From the NCBI GenBank assembly GCA_046594915.1, contig JBKJRC010000009.1:62001-126000 (forward strand): DNA of 64,000 nucleotides. The letters are read 5' to 3'. Origin of the DNA: Methylotenera_A sp046594915 (GTDB lineage: Bacteria; Pseudomonadota; Gammaproteobacteria; Burkholderiales; Methylophilaceae). Made by a program: the position numbers and the translations under genes. Positions within the stretch are counted from its first letter, which is position 1; each line of letters begins with the position of its first letter. Shown one piece after another: positions 1 through 9,389 of the stretch. Below the pieces are notes generated by a model. The model did no database searches. It was not told where the DNA came from and saw only the letters and a list, made by a program, of their open reading frames with translations.

Positions 1-717
1 CTGCTGCTAGGTTTGGCTTATGTGGGATTATTTATGATGCTGCCGTCTATTCCTGGTTTGCAGTTTTTTGCGTTAATTTCTATTTTACTATGGCCAGTTT
101 TTTTAGCCGTTGCCATAGCGCTGTACCGCAATGCCGATATGCAAAAGCCGCAACCTTTAAATGAAGTGATTCAATTAATTAAGCCCAAAATACCGGCGTT
201 AATGGCGTTGGGCGGCATTTGTCTGCTGTATGGCGTCATTGTCAGTTTTCTGCTTAATAGCGATATCGAAGGCCTGCTAAAGTTTACGCAAGGCAAAACA
301 ACCATGACGGAATCTCAAGCGATGCTAATGTTGCAAGCTATGTTGCCGCTGTTGCTTAAGCTAACTTTATTGCTGATTCCCTTGATGATGGCGACTTGGT
401 TTTCACCGATGTTAATCGCCTTTAACAATTACAGCGTCTTTAAAGCCATCAAATCCAGTATCGCAGGTTCGCTGCAATACATGATTGCTTTAAGTGCTTC
501 TTGGCTATTACTCACAGCTGGCATTGTGGCGACAATGTTAGTGGTTGGCATTGTGGTTGGCATCATCGGCAGTTTGGTGCCATTACTAGGCCAAATGCTC
601 ACATCGCTATTGGTATTTGGCTGCTTATTGCTAGCGACCACCTTAATGCTGGCGTTTCAATATGTCAGCTATCGCGATGTGTTTCGTGCGGCGGGCGTCG
701 ATAAAATTAAAGCATAA
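1..717 (+). CDS. BPSS1780-type integral membrane protein (5' end outside window)
   Basis: The reading frame is open from the first base of the window, so the start lies upstream and only the C-terminal part (about 238 residues) is seen. It has several strongly hydrophobic segments separated by a short loop with an RNADMQKPQPL stretch, then a WFSPMLIAFNN segment and a final SYRDVFRA tail. This pattern resembles the BPSS1780 family of proteobacterial inner-membrane proteins, whose function is unknown. The family call is from memory of these motifs. It ends in an AT-rich terminator shared with the convergent uvrD. Confidence 0.6.
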   Translation: MLLGLAYVGLFMMLPSIPGLQFFALISILLWPVFLAVAIALYRNADMQKPQPLNEVIQLIKPKIPALMALGGICLLYGVIVSFLLNSDIEGLLKFTQGKTTMTESQAMLMLQAMLPLLLKLTLLLIPLMMATWFSPMLIAFNNYSVFKAIKSSIAGSLQYMIALSASWLLLTAGIVATMLVVGIVVGIIGSLVPLLGQMLTSLLVFGCLLLATTLMLAFQYVSYRDVFRAAGVDKIKA

Positions 718-748
718 ACTTAACACTTAAAAATGGTTAAGTTTTTTC
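716..748. terminator. Bidirectional AT-rich terminator between membrane protein gene and uvrD
   Basis: A perfect 9-bp inverted repeat, AAACTTAAC (716-724) and GTTAAGTTT (736-744), has an 11-nt loop and is followed by Ts on the plus strand and preceded by As. It overlaps the uvrD stop codon (737-739). It is GC-poor, so efficiency is uncertain. Confidence 0.55.
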
Positions 749-2929
749 TAGTTTAGCGTATTCCATCGCCAGCATTTTTAAACCATTGCTGCCAAAATTG
801 ATTTTAATCACCAAGTTATCCGCATTGCCTTCGTAGCTCACCACCACGCCTTCACCAAATTTTTGGTGGCGCACACCTTGGCCAATTTTAAACGGATAAA
901 TATTGGCGTTTTGCGCCGACGCTTGCAGGGTTTTTTGTATATAGCTTCCATCGTAACCGCTGGCTGATCTTGCCATTGGCTTAGTATTCAGCCGCTTTAA
1001 TAATGCTTCGGGAATCTCATCTAAAAAGCGAGATGGAATGCCGTAACGCACTTGGCCGTGCAACATGCGGCTTTGCGCGTGGCTTAAATATAAACGCTGG
1101 CGCGCGCGCGTTACTGCCACATACATCAAACGCCGTTCTTCTTCTAGGCCATTGTTTTCGCTTAAACTATTTTCGTGTGGGCACAGGCCTTCTTCTAAGC
1201 CACTAATGAAAACCGCTTTAAATTCCAAGCCTTTTGATGCGTGCACCGTCATTAATTGCAGCGCATCGTAACCAACCGTTGCTTGATGGTCGCCCGCCTC
1301 TAAGCTTGCATGCGTTAAAAACTGCGTCATCAAATCTTGTTCGGTGTCGCCATCTACATTGTTATGGTTGCCAAAGGATTGGTTGGTAAAAGCCACTGCG
1401 GCAGTAACCAATTCTTCCAAATTTTCAATACGGTCTTCACCATCTTTGTCATTTTGATAATGCGCTTTTAAACCAGAAAAAGTGGTGGCTAGCTCAGCAA
1501 CTTCGGCTAAAGTAATGCCATAAGCTTGGTCAGTCATTTCACGGATTAACGCGACAAAACCTTCAAGACCTTTTCCTCCTGCGCGACCAACGCCCACTTT
1601 ATTCACGGCCGCTTGCCATAAACTACAATCATTCTGGCGTGCGCCTTCTTGCAGTTGCTCAAGGCTACGTGCGCCAATGCCACGGGCAGGAAAGTTAATT
1701 ACGCGCAATAATGCTGTATCGTCATTGGCGTTCGCCATCAAGCGCATGTAAGCCAGCGCATGTTTTACTTCGGCACGTTCAAAAAAGCGTAAACCGCCAT
1801 ACACACGATAGGGCAGGTTGGCAGAAAATAAGGCATGTTCTAAAACCCTTGACTGCGCATTGCTGCGATACAGCAACGCCATATCTGCCAGCGGCGTGCC
1901 TTCACTTTGTAGCATTTTTACCTCATCAACAATAAATTGCGCTTCGTCATTATCGTTATAAGCTTCATAAATTCTGACTGGCTCACCTGCGCCTGCGCTT
2001 GTCCATAATTTTTTGCCTAAACGATTTTTGTTATGTGAGATAATGGCATTCGCAGCATCCAGGATATTGCTGTGGCTACGGTAATTCTCTTCTAACTTAA
2101 CGATATTTTGCACATTAAAATCGGTTTCAAAATCGCGCATATTGCCCACACGTGCGCCGCGAAAACCGTAAATCGATTGGTCATCATCGCCCACGGCAAA
2201 TAAGCAGTTTTCTTTGCCCGCTAATAATTTAAGCCATTGGTATTGCAGCTTATTGGTATCTTGAAACTCATCCACCAAAATATATTGAAAACGGCTTTGG
2301 TAGTGATTGCGAATGCGCTCATCGCGGTTTAATAATTCATAACAACGCAATAATAATTCCGCAAAATCAGCAACACCTTCGCGGTTACATTGCTTGTCAT
2401 ACTCTTCATAAATCTCACGCAGTTTTTGGCTGTGGCCATCATAAGCATCTACTTTGTTGGCCCGCAAGCCTTCTTCTTTACAGCTGTTAATATAGCCTTG
2501 CACTTGTTTAGGCGCGTATTTTTCATCGTCTACGTTCATCAATTTCATCAAACGTTTAATGCTGGATAATTGGTCAGCCGTATCTAAAATCTGAAAAGTG
2601 GAAGGCAAACCCGCTTCGCGATGGTGCGCACGCAATAAGCGATTGCAAAGCCCATGAAAAGTGCCAGCCCACATGCCGCGCGTGTTAATTGGCAGCATGG
2701 CGGTTAAGCGCGTTAGCATTTCTTTTGCGGCTTTATTGGTAAACGTCACCGCCATTAAACCCATTGGCGAAATTTGGCCCGTTTGAATCAGCCAAGCGAT
2801 GCGCGTGGTTAATACGCGCGTTTTACCACTTCCCGCACCGGCCAAAATAAGGGCAGATTGATGCGGCAGCGTAACGGCTTCTAATTGTTTATTGTTAAGG
2901 CCAATGAGGAGCGAATCTTGATTTTGCAT
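737..2929 (-). CDS. uvrD: DNA helicase II UvrD (superfamily 1A, 3'-5')
   Basis: ATP-dependent 3'-5' DNA helicase of nucleotide excision and mismatch repair. The 730-residue protein has the Walker A motif AGAGSGKT at residues 30-37, the Walker B motif VDEFQDTN near residue 220, a QSIYGFRGA motif shortly after, and the late SF1 motifs VHASKGLEF and VAVTRARQRLYL. The C-terminus (about 680-730, GQGVRHQKFGEGVVVSYEG...) matches the Tudor-like RNA-polymerase-binding tail typical of UvrD and PcrA rather than Rep. Length matches the family (about 720-730). The start MQNQDSLLIGLNNKQ fits the conserved N-terminus. It is transcribed divergently from the structured region that follows. Confidence 0.95.
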   Translation of the reverse strand: MQNQDSLLIGLNNKQLEAVTLPHQSALILAGAGSGKTRVLTTRIAWLIQTGQISPMGLMAVTFTNKAAKEMLTRLTAMLPINTRGMWAGTFHGLCNRLLRAHHREAGLPSTFQILDTADQLSSIKRLMKLMNVDDEKYAPKQVQGYINSCKEEGLRANKVDAYDGHSQKLREIYEEYDKQCNREGVADFAELLLRCYELLNRDERIRNHYQSRFQYILVDEFQDTNKLQYQWLKLLAGKENCLFAVGDDDQSIYGFRGARVGNMRDFETDFNVQNIVKLEENYRSHSNILDAANAIISHNKNRLGKKLWTSAGAGEPVRIYEAYNDNDEAQFIVDEVKMLQSEGTPLADMALLYRSNAQSRVLEHALFSANLPYRVYGGLRFFERAEVKHALAYMRLMANANDDTALLRVINFPARGIGARSLEQLQEGARQNDCSLWQAAVNKVGVGRAGGKGLEGFVALIREMTDQAYGITLAEVAELATTFSGLKAHYQNDKDGEDRIENLEELVTAAVAFTNQSFGNHNNVDGDTEQDLMTQFLTHASLEAGDHQATVGYDALQLMTVHASKGLEFKAVFISGLEEGLCPHENSLSENNGLEEERRLMYVAVTRARQRLYLSHAQSRMLHGQVRYGIPSRFLDEIPEALLKRLNTKPMARSASGYDGSYIQKTLQASAQNANIYPFKIGQGVRHQKFGEGVVVSYEGNADNLVIKINFGSNGLKMLAMEYAKLEKT

Positions 2930-2984
2930 AGCGCTATTATCGCATGGGTTGCAGATTTTTAGCGGCAGAAAAAAGTCTAAAAAA

Positions 2985-3134
2985 GTTGGAACTAAGCAAA
3001 CAAGCCTTAGTCAGAACTACCATGAAAGCTAAGTTAACGCTTAGTTTTCTTTCCGCTTCTTTCCTCCCTGAGCGGAAGCCTTAGACAATGAGGCCTTTTA
3101 CCCCGATTTATTCCCCTTAATCGGGGTTTTTTTT
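2985..3134 (+). ncRNA. Candidate structured small RNA ending in a strong terminator
   Basis: The 394-bp gap between uvrD and ung has no convincing ORF but carries a run of potential hairpins on the plus strand. They are ACTAAGC/GCCTTAGT (2991-2997 with 3004-3011), CTAAG/CTTAG (3029-3033 with 3040-3044), CCGCT/AGCGG (3053-3057 with 3071-3075) and GCCT/AGGC (3078-3081 with 3091-3094). They end in a classic terminator: ACCCCGATT/AATCGGGGT (3100-3108 with 3119-3127) followed by T8. A terminator on the plus strand with no plus-strand gene upstream implies a short non-coding transcript. No Rfam family was recognised and the promoter is not clear. Confidence 0.45.
3100..3134 (+). terminator. Rho-independent terminator of the candidate small RNA
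   Basis: A 9-bp GC-rich stem (ACCCCGATT/AATCGGGGT) with a 10-nt loop is followed by an uninterrupted run of Ts. No protein gene lies upstream on the plus strand for more than 2 kb. Confidence 0.8.
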
Positions 3135-3237
3135 GACTTGCGTTAGCTTGTAACTAACTGATGCAAAGTGTAAACAAGTTGTAAATAGATGGCAAGCGTA
3201 TTTTTAACTGTTTTTAATGGTTAAGTAAAATCAATGC

Positions 3238-3286
3238 TTTTAACTGGTTAATGATCTTGTCAGCGATTAAAGTTAACCAGTTAAAA
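3238..3286. repeat. 13-bp perfect inverted repeat downstream of ung
   Basis: TTTTAACTGGTTA (3238-3250) is the exact reverse complement of TAACCAGTTAAAA (3274-3286), with a 23-nt loop. The right arm runs into the 9-bp tandem repeat. It could end ung transcription on the minus strand, but there is no strong U tract after it, so its role is unclear. Confidence 0.6.
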
Positions 3287-3316
3287 AAGTTAAAAAAGTT
3301 AAAAAAGTTAAAAAAG
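3281..3316. repeat. Four tandem copies of the 9-mer TTAAAAAAG
   Basis: TTAAAAAAG is repeated exactly at 3281, 3290, 3299 and 3308, just downstream of the ung stop codon. It is a simple-sequence tract of the type prone to replication slippage. It lies outside coding sequence, so copy-number change would not alter a protein. Confidence 0.85.
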
Positions 3317-3323
3317 TTAAAAA

Positions 3324-4007
3324 TTAAAGCTGCCAATCAATCGGCGTTTGACCTTGTTTAATTAAGTATTGATTAATACTTGAAAATTGATGATTGCCAA
3401 AAAAGCCACGATGCGCCGACAGCGGCGATGGGTGCACTGATTTCAGCACTAAGTGCTTTTTATCATCAATAAACGCACCTTTTTTCTGCGCATAACTGCC
3501 CCATAACACAAACACCAACCCTTCGCGATGCGCATTTAACGCGGTAATTGCCGCATTCGTAAACGCCTCCCAACCTTTACCTTGATGCGAACCCGCGCTG
3601 CTTTGCTCTACAGTTAGCGTTGCATTCAACAGCAAAACGCCTTGGTCTGCCCAAGGCGTTAAATCACCATTGCGGCTCATGTTAACGCCCAAATCGGACG
3701 AGATTTCTTTAAAAATATTCATTAACGATGGTGGTAATGCAGCGCCATTTGGCACAGAAAAGCTTAGTCCATGTGCTTGGTTAGGTCCGTGATACGGGTC
3801 TTGCCCAATAATCACTACGCGCACTTTATCAAACTGCGTATGATTAAACGCATTAAAAATCAATGGACTAGGCGGATAAATTACTTTACCCGCAGTTTTT
3901 TCTTGCTTAAGAAAATCGCGCAAAGCCTGCATGTAAGGCTTTTCAAGTTCATCGCCAATAACTGCCAGCCATGAGGGGTGAAGTTGACCAGGTTTTTGTT
4001 GTTTCAT
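3324..4007 (-). CDS. ung: Uracil-DNA glycosylase, family 1
   Basis: Removes uracil from DNA as the first step of base excision repair. The 227-residue protein has the family-1 water-activating motif GQDPYHG with the catalytic Asp at residue 70, the AHGLSFSVP segment that forms part of the uracil pocket, and the C-terminal HPSPLSAHRGFFGN loop with the catalytic His. Length matches bacterial Ung (about 220-230). It is the 3' neighbour of the orphan nuclease-like gene on the same strand, 29 bp apart. Downstream lie a 9-bp tandem repeat and an inverted repeat. Confidence 0.97.
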   Translation of the reverse strand: MKQQKPGQLHPSWLAVIGDELEKPYMQALRDFLKQEKTAGKVIYPPSPLIFNAFNHTQFDKVRVVIIGQDPYHGPNQAHGLSFSVPNGAALPPSLMNIFKEISSDLGVNMSRNGDLTPWADQGVLLLNATLTVEQSSAGSHQGKGWEAFTNAAITALNAHREGLVFVLWGSYAQKKGAFIDDKKHLVLKSVHPSPLSAHRGFFGNHQFSSINQYLIKQGQTPIDWQL

Positions 4008-4036
4008 AAGGTCGCTTTCATTTCATTACATCGAGG

Positions 4037-4627
4037 CTACGCATCCTTAGTTGGAAACATGCCGCTGATTAACTTAAAACGATCTGGATTTGTCAGCAAA
4101 TATTTGGAATAATCTGGATGTTCCCCTTTTACATGGCCGCGCGTTAGAAATGCCTCTTCCGAGTTGTTAAAGCCAAAAGCAAATGAATCTTGTTTTTTTA
4201 TATCATTTTTTTGGCAAAAACTATTCATAGATTTGTTCATCTCTTCATTTGTGAAGAGTAAAATGTGTGGATGCCAAACGTTAGTCGTATTTTTTAGGCT
4301 GGTTGGCTTTGGTGCGTACAGACCGACAAAAATAAAAAAATCGGCTTCAGGTGGCACTGAGAACCTTTGAAACCATACAATGTTTACGAATTTCTTTGAT
4401 TCGGTTTTTGTTCCTGCGATATTTTCACAGTGGATTGTCGAGCTTTTTACTTGGAATGTTGACACTTTACTTTCACTACCTTGGCGACGCATTAGCGCTA
4501 GGTCGTAGCCTTTTTGCTGAGAAGAAACTGGAATTAGAATGCTATAACCATCCTCCTTTTTGAAAAGGTTTTTGAGATGGTTTGCTATAAGAAATTCAGG
4601 GTAATTAAGAGTGAATACAGGATTCAT
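4037..4627 (-). CDS. Unknown protein with a PD-(D/E)XK nuclease-like core
   Basis: This 196-residue protein is not assigned to a named family. Its first 65 residues have the layout of a PD-(D/E)XK nuclease: a helix with Glu11 (PEFLIANHLKNLF), a strand with Asp42 (GYDLALM) and then the strand FQVKSS, giving Gln59-x-Lys61 in the E/Q-x-K position. The rest (about 70-196) has an aromatic-rich middle (VNIVWFQRFSVP, ADFFIFVGLY) and no recognised domain. It sits alone between ung and the groESL locus, is AT-rich compared with its neighbours, and may be an accessory insertion. The nuclease fold is inference from three residues and the spacing. Confidence 0.5.
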   Translation of the reverse strand: MNPVFTLNYPEFLIANHLKNLFKKEDGYSILIPVSSQQKGYDLALMRRQGSESKVSTFQVKSSTIHCENIAGTKTESKKFVNIVWFQRFSVPPEADFFIFVGLYAPKPTSLKNTTNVWHPHILLFTNEEMNKSMNSFCQKNDIKKQDSFAFGFNNSEEAFLTRGHVKGEHPDYSKYLLTNPDRFKLISGMFPTKDA

Positions 4628-4700
4628 TTTAGAGTTATCCTTTTAAGTAAAAATGCATATTAACTTTAGGTTTATTTTAGGTCAAATAACAACTAGCAAT

Positions 4701-4733
4701 AAAAAACCTCGCCGAAGCGAGGTTTTGTTTTTT
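4701..4733. terminator. Bidirectional rho-independent terminator
   Basis: The stem AACCTCGC/GCGAGGTT with a CGAA tetraloop has an A run on the left and a T run on the right, so it can act in both directions. On the minus strand it lies downstream of groEL and repeat copy A and upstream of the nuclease-like gene. Confidence 0.85.
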
Positions 4734-4747
4734 GTTGCTAAGCGCAA

Positions 4748-4870
4748 CCTAGCTTCAGTTCGAAGGGGAGACTAGGCGGATTTTAAACTTGTGACGCAGA
4801 CAGTACGATGAGTACGGCAAGGAGCAAGTTTAAAATCCAACGACGTATCGCCGATGAAATGAAGACTAGG
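4748..4870 (-). repeat. Structured intergenic repeat, copy A (covarying hairpin element)
   Basis: A 123-nt element begins one base after the groEL stop codon. It has an outer stem (CCTAGCTTCA 4748-4757 with TGAAGACTAGG 4860-4870, one bulge), a small side hairpin (CGACG/CGCCG around 4841-4853), a perfect 14-bp central stem (4778-4791 with 4825-4838) and an apical GTAC-GATGA-GTAC hairpin (4803-4815). Read on the minus strand it aligns with copy B at 14674-14780: the flanks and apical region are similar, while the central stem differs in sequence but stays complementary. Confidence 0.7.
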
Positions 4871-4871
4871 T

Positions 4872-6515
<1,644 letters not shown>

Positions 6516-6550
6516 TTAAATTCTCCTAAATTCTTAAAGTTAGTAACTAA

Positions 6551-6838
6551 TTATTCAACAATCGCCATGATGTCTTCTTCGCGCATGACTAATAACTCTT
6601 CGCCATCCACTTTTACGGTTTGGCCAGAGTATTTGCCGAATAAAACTTTATCGCCAACTTTAACGTCTAGTGCATTGATTTTGCCACTGTCGTCACGTTT
6701 ACCGTTACCCACTGCTTGCACAACGCCTTGGTCTGGTTTTTCTGTGGCAGAATCAGGGATGACGATGCCAGATGCGGTTGTGCGTTCTTCTTCAGAGCGT
6801 TTTACAATCACGCGATCGTGTAATGGACGAATTTTCAT
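6551..6838 (-). CDS. groS: Co-chaperonin GroES (10 kDa)
   Basis: Heptameric lid of the GroEL chamber. The 95-residue protein has the N-terminal MKIRPLHDRVIVKR strand, a mobile loop (EERTTASGIVIPDSA) that binds GroEL, and the conserved C-terminal VLFGKYSGQTVKVDGEELLVMREEDI. Length matches the family. It is first in the operon with groL and has an AGGAG ribosome site just upstream of its start. Confidence 0.98.
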   Translation of the reverse strand: MKIRPLHDRVIVKRSEEERTTASGIVIPDSATEKPDQGVVQAVGNGKRDDSGKINALDVKVGDKVLFGKYSGQTVKVDGEELLVMREEDIMAIVE

Positions 6839-6919
6839 TCAATTTCTCCTAATGGTTATGCTTTTGTTTCGTGTGAACAAAGTATAAAGTTGATAAAATT
6901 GCACAGGCAATGCAACATT

Positions 6920-6946
6920 TTAGCACTCGCATGCCTTGATTGCTAA
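6920..6946. promoter_or_regulatory. CIRCE operator (HrcA-binding inverted repeat) of groESL
   Basis: TTAGCACTC (6920-6928), a 9-nt spacer and GATTGCTAA (6938-6946) match the CIRCE consensus TTAGCACTC-N9-GAGTGCTAA with one mismatch in the right arm. It lies about 80 bp upstream of the groS start, between the heat-shock-like promoter and the gene. Repression by HrcA is established for such sites. hrcA is not in the window. Confidence 0.85.
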
Positions 6947-6974
6947 TATGGCGTTAAAGTTTGCCTTTTTCAAG
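6946..6974 (-). promoter_or_regulatory. Sigma-32 type heat-shock promoter of groESL
   Basis: On the minus strand CTTGAA (rc of 6969-6974) is followed after 15 nt by CGCCATAT (rc of 6946-6953), close to the sigma-32 consensus CTTGAAA-N(11-15)-CCCCATNT. Transcription would start inside the CIRCE element, so HrcA binding would block it directly. Confidence 0.65.
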
Positions 6975-7027
6975 TGCCATGAACAAAATTCAGTCATAAA
7001 TTAGTGTTAACTTTAAGAAAGATTACT

Positions 7028-7591
7028 GTGACAGCACAACATGAGCCGCAGCAGCAAGTGGCGGCGATTCAACAAATTAACTTAGGCTATAACGCAGAAC
7101 AAGATCGCCTGCTGTTTCGCGTTGGGTTAAGTGATAATACTGAACTGCTGGTTTGGTTAACCAATCGTATCACGCAATTATTGTGGACTTTACTCACGGG
7201 TGAAGCGCATTTGCCTACGGCCAATTCCATTCAGGCCGAAACGCCGCCAAAGCAAGCAGTGGAGCAATTTAAGCAAGAAATGCAAGCGGCAGATGCTTTA
7301 CAGAAAATGGATTTTAAAACCGAATATCAACCGCGCCTAGCAGTGCGCAACGATGGTGTGATGCTGGCGATTGACGCCTTGCTGATTCATGCTGATAATA
7401 AGCCGTCTCACTTGGAGTTGCCGTGTTTAGAAGGCATCTCTGTGCGCATTAATTTAAATCCAGAGCTAACTTTAGCATTATGTAATATGCTGCAATTGGC
7501 CGCAAAAGAAGCGGGTTGGGTAATTACGCTACGTACATCTGTGCAAAGCCCAGTTAACGTTCAAAATGATGATAAAAAGGTACTGCACTAA
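7028..7591 (+). CDS. Conserved-looking protein of unknown function
   Basis: I do not recognise this protein. With the GTG start at 7028, preceded at suitable distance by AAGAAAG, it has 187 residues; an upstream GTG at 7004 in the same frame is possible but has a poorer ribosome site. The sequence is soluble, without signal peptide or membrane segments. It has an early motif LLVWLTNRITQLLWTLLTG and a C-terminal part rich in beta-like segments (VRINLNPELTLALCNMLQLA). It overlaps the start of the aldo/keto reductase gene by one base (TAATG), so the two are probably translationally coupled. Confidence 0.55.
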   Translation: MTAQHEPQQQVAAIQQINLGYNAEQDRLLFRVGLSDNTELLVWLTNRITQLLWTLLTGEAHLPTANSIQAETPPKQAVEQFKQEMQAADALQKMDFKTEYQPRLAVRNDGVMLAIDALLIHADNKPSHLELPCLEGISVRINLNPELTLALCNMLQLAAKEAGWVITLRTSVQSPVNVQNDDKKVLH

Positions 7592-8649
7592 TGGAGTTGG
7601 TTCTGCTTGGTAATAGCAATTTAAAAGTATCAAAAATCTGTTTAGGCACCATGACATTTGGTGACCAAAATACGCAATCACAAGCGCATGAACAGCTGGA
7701 TTTTGCGCTTAGCCAAGGCGTTAACTTTATTGATACCGCCGAAATGTACCCTGTGCCGCCAAAGGCCGAAACCTTTACCCGCACCGAAACAATGATTGGG
7801 CATTGGCTTAAAAATCAGCGGCGCGACCAGATTATTTTGGGCAGCAAAGTGGCAGGGCGTAATCGTGGCTTAAATTGGATTCGTGGTGGGGATGATTCGC
7901 TGACCAGAAACAATATTCGCGCGGCGATTCATGATTCTTTAAAGCGTTTGCAAACCGATTATATTGATTTATACCAATTGCATTGGCCAGAACGCAACGT
8001 GCCACTTTTTGGGCAATACCAGTTTGACCCAACTTTAGAATTGGATGCAGCGGGCAATCAAAAAGCTTGGGTGAGCATTGAAACGCAACTAGAAACGCTG
8101 GCTGAATTGATTAAAGAGGGCAAAGTGCGGGCGGTTGGTCTTAGTAACGAGCAACCGTGGGGTGTGATGGAATTTTTACGCATCGCCAAAGCGCATAATT
8201 TGCCGCGCGTGGCGACTATTCAAAATTGCTATAACTTGATGAATCGTACCATGGATGCAGGCATGACTGAAATTTTGTATCGTGAGCAACTGAGTTTACT
8301 TGCTTATTCGCCATTGGCTTTTGGGCATTTATCGGCGAAATACATTGATGACCCACAAGCGCCTGGCCGTGTAACGCAATTTTTGGGCTATGCACAACGC
8401 TACAAAAAGCCTAGCGTGCCCACCGCCAGCGCGGCTTATGCCAAACTGGCGCGTGCGCATGGCTTAACACCGACACAGTTAGCTTTAAGTTTTGTGTATC
8501 ACCGATGGTTTGTCTCAAGCACCATTATTGGTGCTACCAGCATGGCTCAGTTGCAAGAAAATATTGCCGCTTATCAGGTTAAATTAAGCGATGAAGTATT
8601 GGCAGAAATAGAGCAGATCCATTTAACGATGATGAACCCTGCGCCTTAG
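7591..8649 (+). CDS. Aldo/keto reductase, Tas-like
   Basis: NAD(P)H-dependent oxidoreductase of the aldo/keto reductase superfamily, closest in features to E. coli Tas. The 352-residue protein has the family tetrad: Asp48, Tyr53 (NFIDTAEMYP), Lys86 (ILGSKVAG) and His131 (LYQLHWPER). The long insert after NFIDTAEMYPVPPKAETF and the NRGLNWIRGG segment are typical of Tas-type members. The substrate cannot be read from sequence. The start codon overlaps the stop of the preceding gene, indicating an operon. A terminator follows at 8700. Confidence 0.85.
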   Translation: MELVLLGNSNLKVSKICLGTMTFGDQNTQSQAHEQLDFALSQGVNFIDTAEMYPVPPKAETFTRTETMIGHWLKNQRRDQIILGSKVAGRNRGLNWIRGGDDSLTRNNIRAAIHDSLKRLQTDYIDLYQLHWPERNVPLFGQYQFDPTLELDAAGNQKAWVSIETQLETLAELIKEGKVRAVGLSNEQPWGVMEFLRIAKAHNLPRVATIQNCYNLMNRTMDAGMTEILYREQLSLLAYSPLAFGHLSAKYIDDPQAPGRVTQFLGYAQRYKKPSVPTASAAYAKLARAHGLTPTQLALSFVYHRWFVSSTIIGATSMAQLQENIAAYQVKLSDEVLAEIEQIHLTMMNPAP

Positions 8650-8699
8650 TTTTTTTACTATGAGAGAATTTAACTATTTAAATGTAGACTGTTCAAACA

Positions 8700-8731
8700 A
8701 AAAAGGCATAGGTGAACACCTATGCCTTTTT
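8700..8731. terminator. Bidirectional terminator between aldo/keto reductase and azurin genes
   Basis: A 14-bp perfect stem AAAAAGGCATAGGT/ACCTATGCCTTTTT with a GAAC loop separates the two convergent genes and has T tracts in both directions. Confidence 0.9.
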
Positions 8732-8751
8732 GCAATCAATCAGTCAATTTT

Positions 8752-9216
8752 TTAAACTAACTTCAACACACCTTTCATAATCGCGGCATGGCCTGGGAAA
8801 GAGCAATAGAAAGCATATTTGTCTTTCGTATTCAATTTTTTAACAACTAACTTAGCGGATGTTTTTTCGCCACCGCCAATAATAGTCGTTGCCAGTAACA
8901 CACGTGTGTCACCCGCTTTTACATAGTTAGCCGCCAAGCCTGCTTTGCTTCCGTCTTCTAACACCGCTTTTTGATCGGCTTCTTTAGAAACCACTAAATT
9001 GTGACCCATTACCGCTTTTGGCATGGTGCCTGCCACTTTTAAGTTCACTGTAAAATCTTTGCAAGTTTTTGGTACATCGATATTTTTGGTGCTGTAAGCC
9101 ATCGCTGCTGAAACTTCTACATCAATAGAGCAGCCTGCAGCCTGCGCGCCTGCTGAAAAAATCAATGCAGATGTTGCTGATATAACAGTTAGTAATACTT
9201 GTTTTTTTAATAACAT
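8752..9216 (-). CDS. azu: Azurin (periplasmic type 1 copper protein)
   Basis: Small periplasmic blue-copper electron carrier. The 154-residue precursor has a signal peptide cleaved after AQA (residue 26), leaving 128 residues. In mature numbering the copper ligands fall exactly at His46 (GHNLV), Cys112, His117 and Met121 (YCSFPGHAAIM), and the disulphide cysteines at 3 and 26, as in Pseudomonas azurin. In methylotrophs azurins can take electrons from periplasmic dehydrogenases and pass them to oxidases; which partner is used here is not shown. It is monocistronic, convergent with the aldo/keto reductase and divergent from the phospholipase gene. Confidence 0.95.
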   Translation of the reverse strand: MLLKKQVLLTVISATSALIFSAGAQAAGCSIDVEVSAAMAYSTKNIDVPKTCKDFTVNLKVAGTMPKAVMGHNLVVSKEADQKAVLEDGSKAGLAANYVKAGDTRVLLATTIIGGGEKTSAKLVVKKLNTKDKYAFYCSFPGHAAIMKGVLKLV

Positions 9217-9389
9217 AATGATTTTCCTAAAAAATGAACAATAAATTTATAACTTCTGAGAACATCTACTTTGATTGTTGGTTCAATCTTATATTGGGGT
9301 ATAGATTAAAACTGTCATGAATTATTTATAAGGCTTAACGGTTGTAAGGTAATATTGTTGACTAATTTGTGATTTTAACAAGGATAAAA

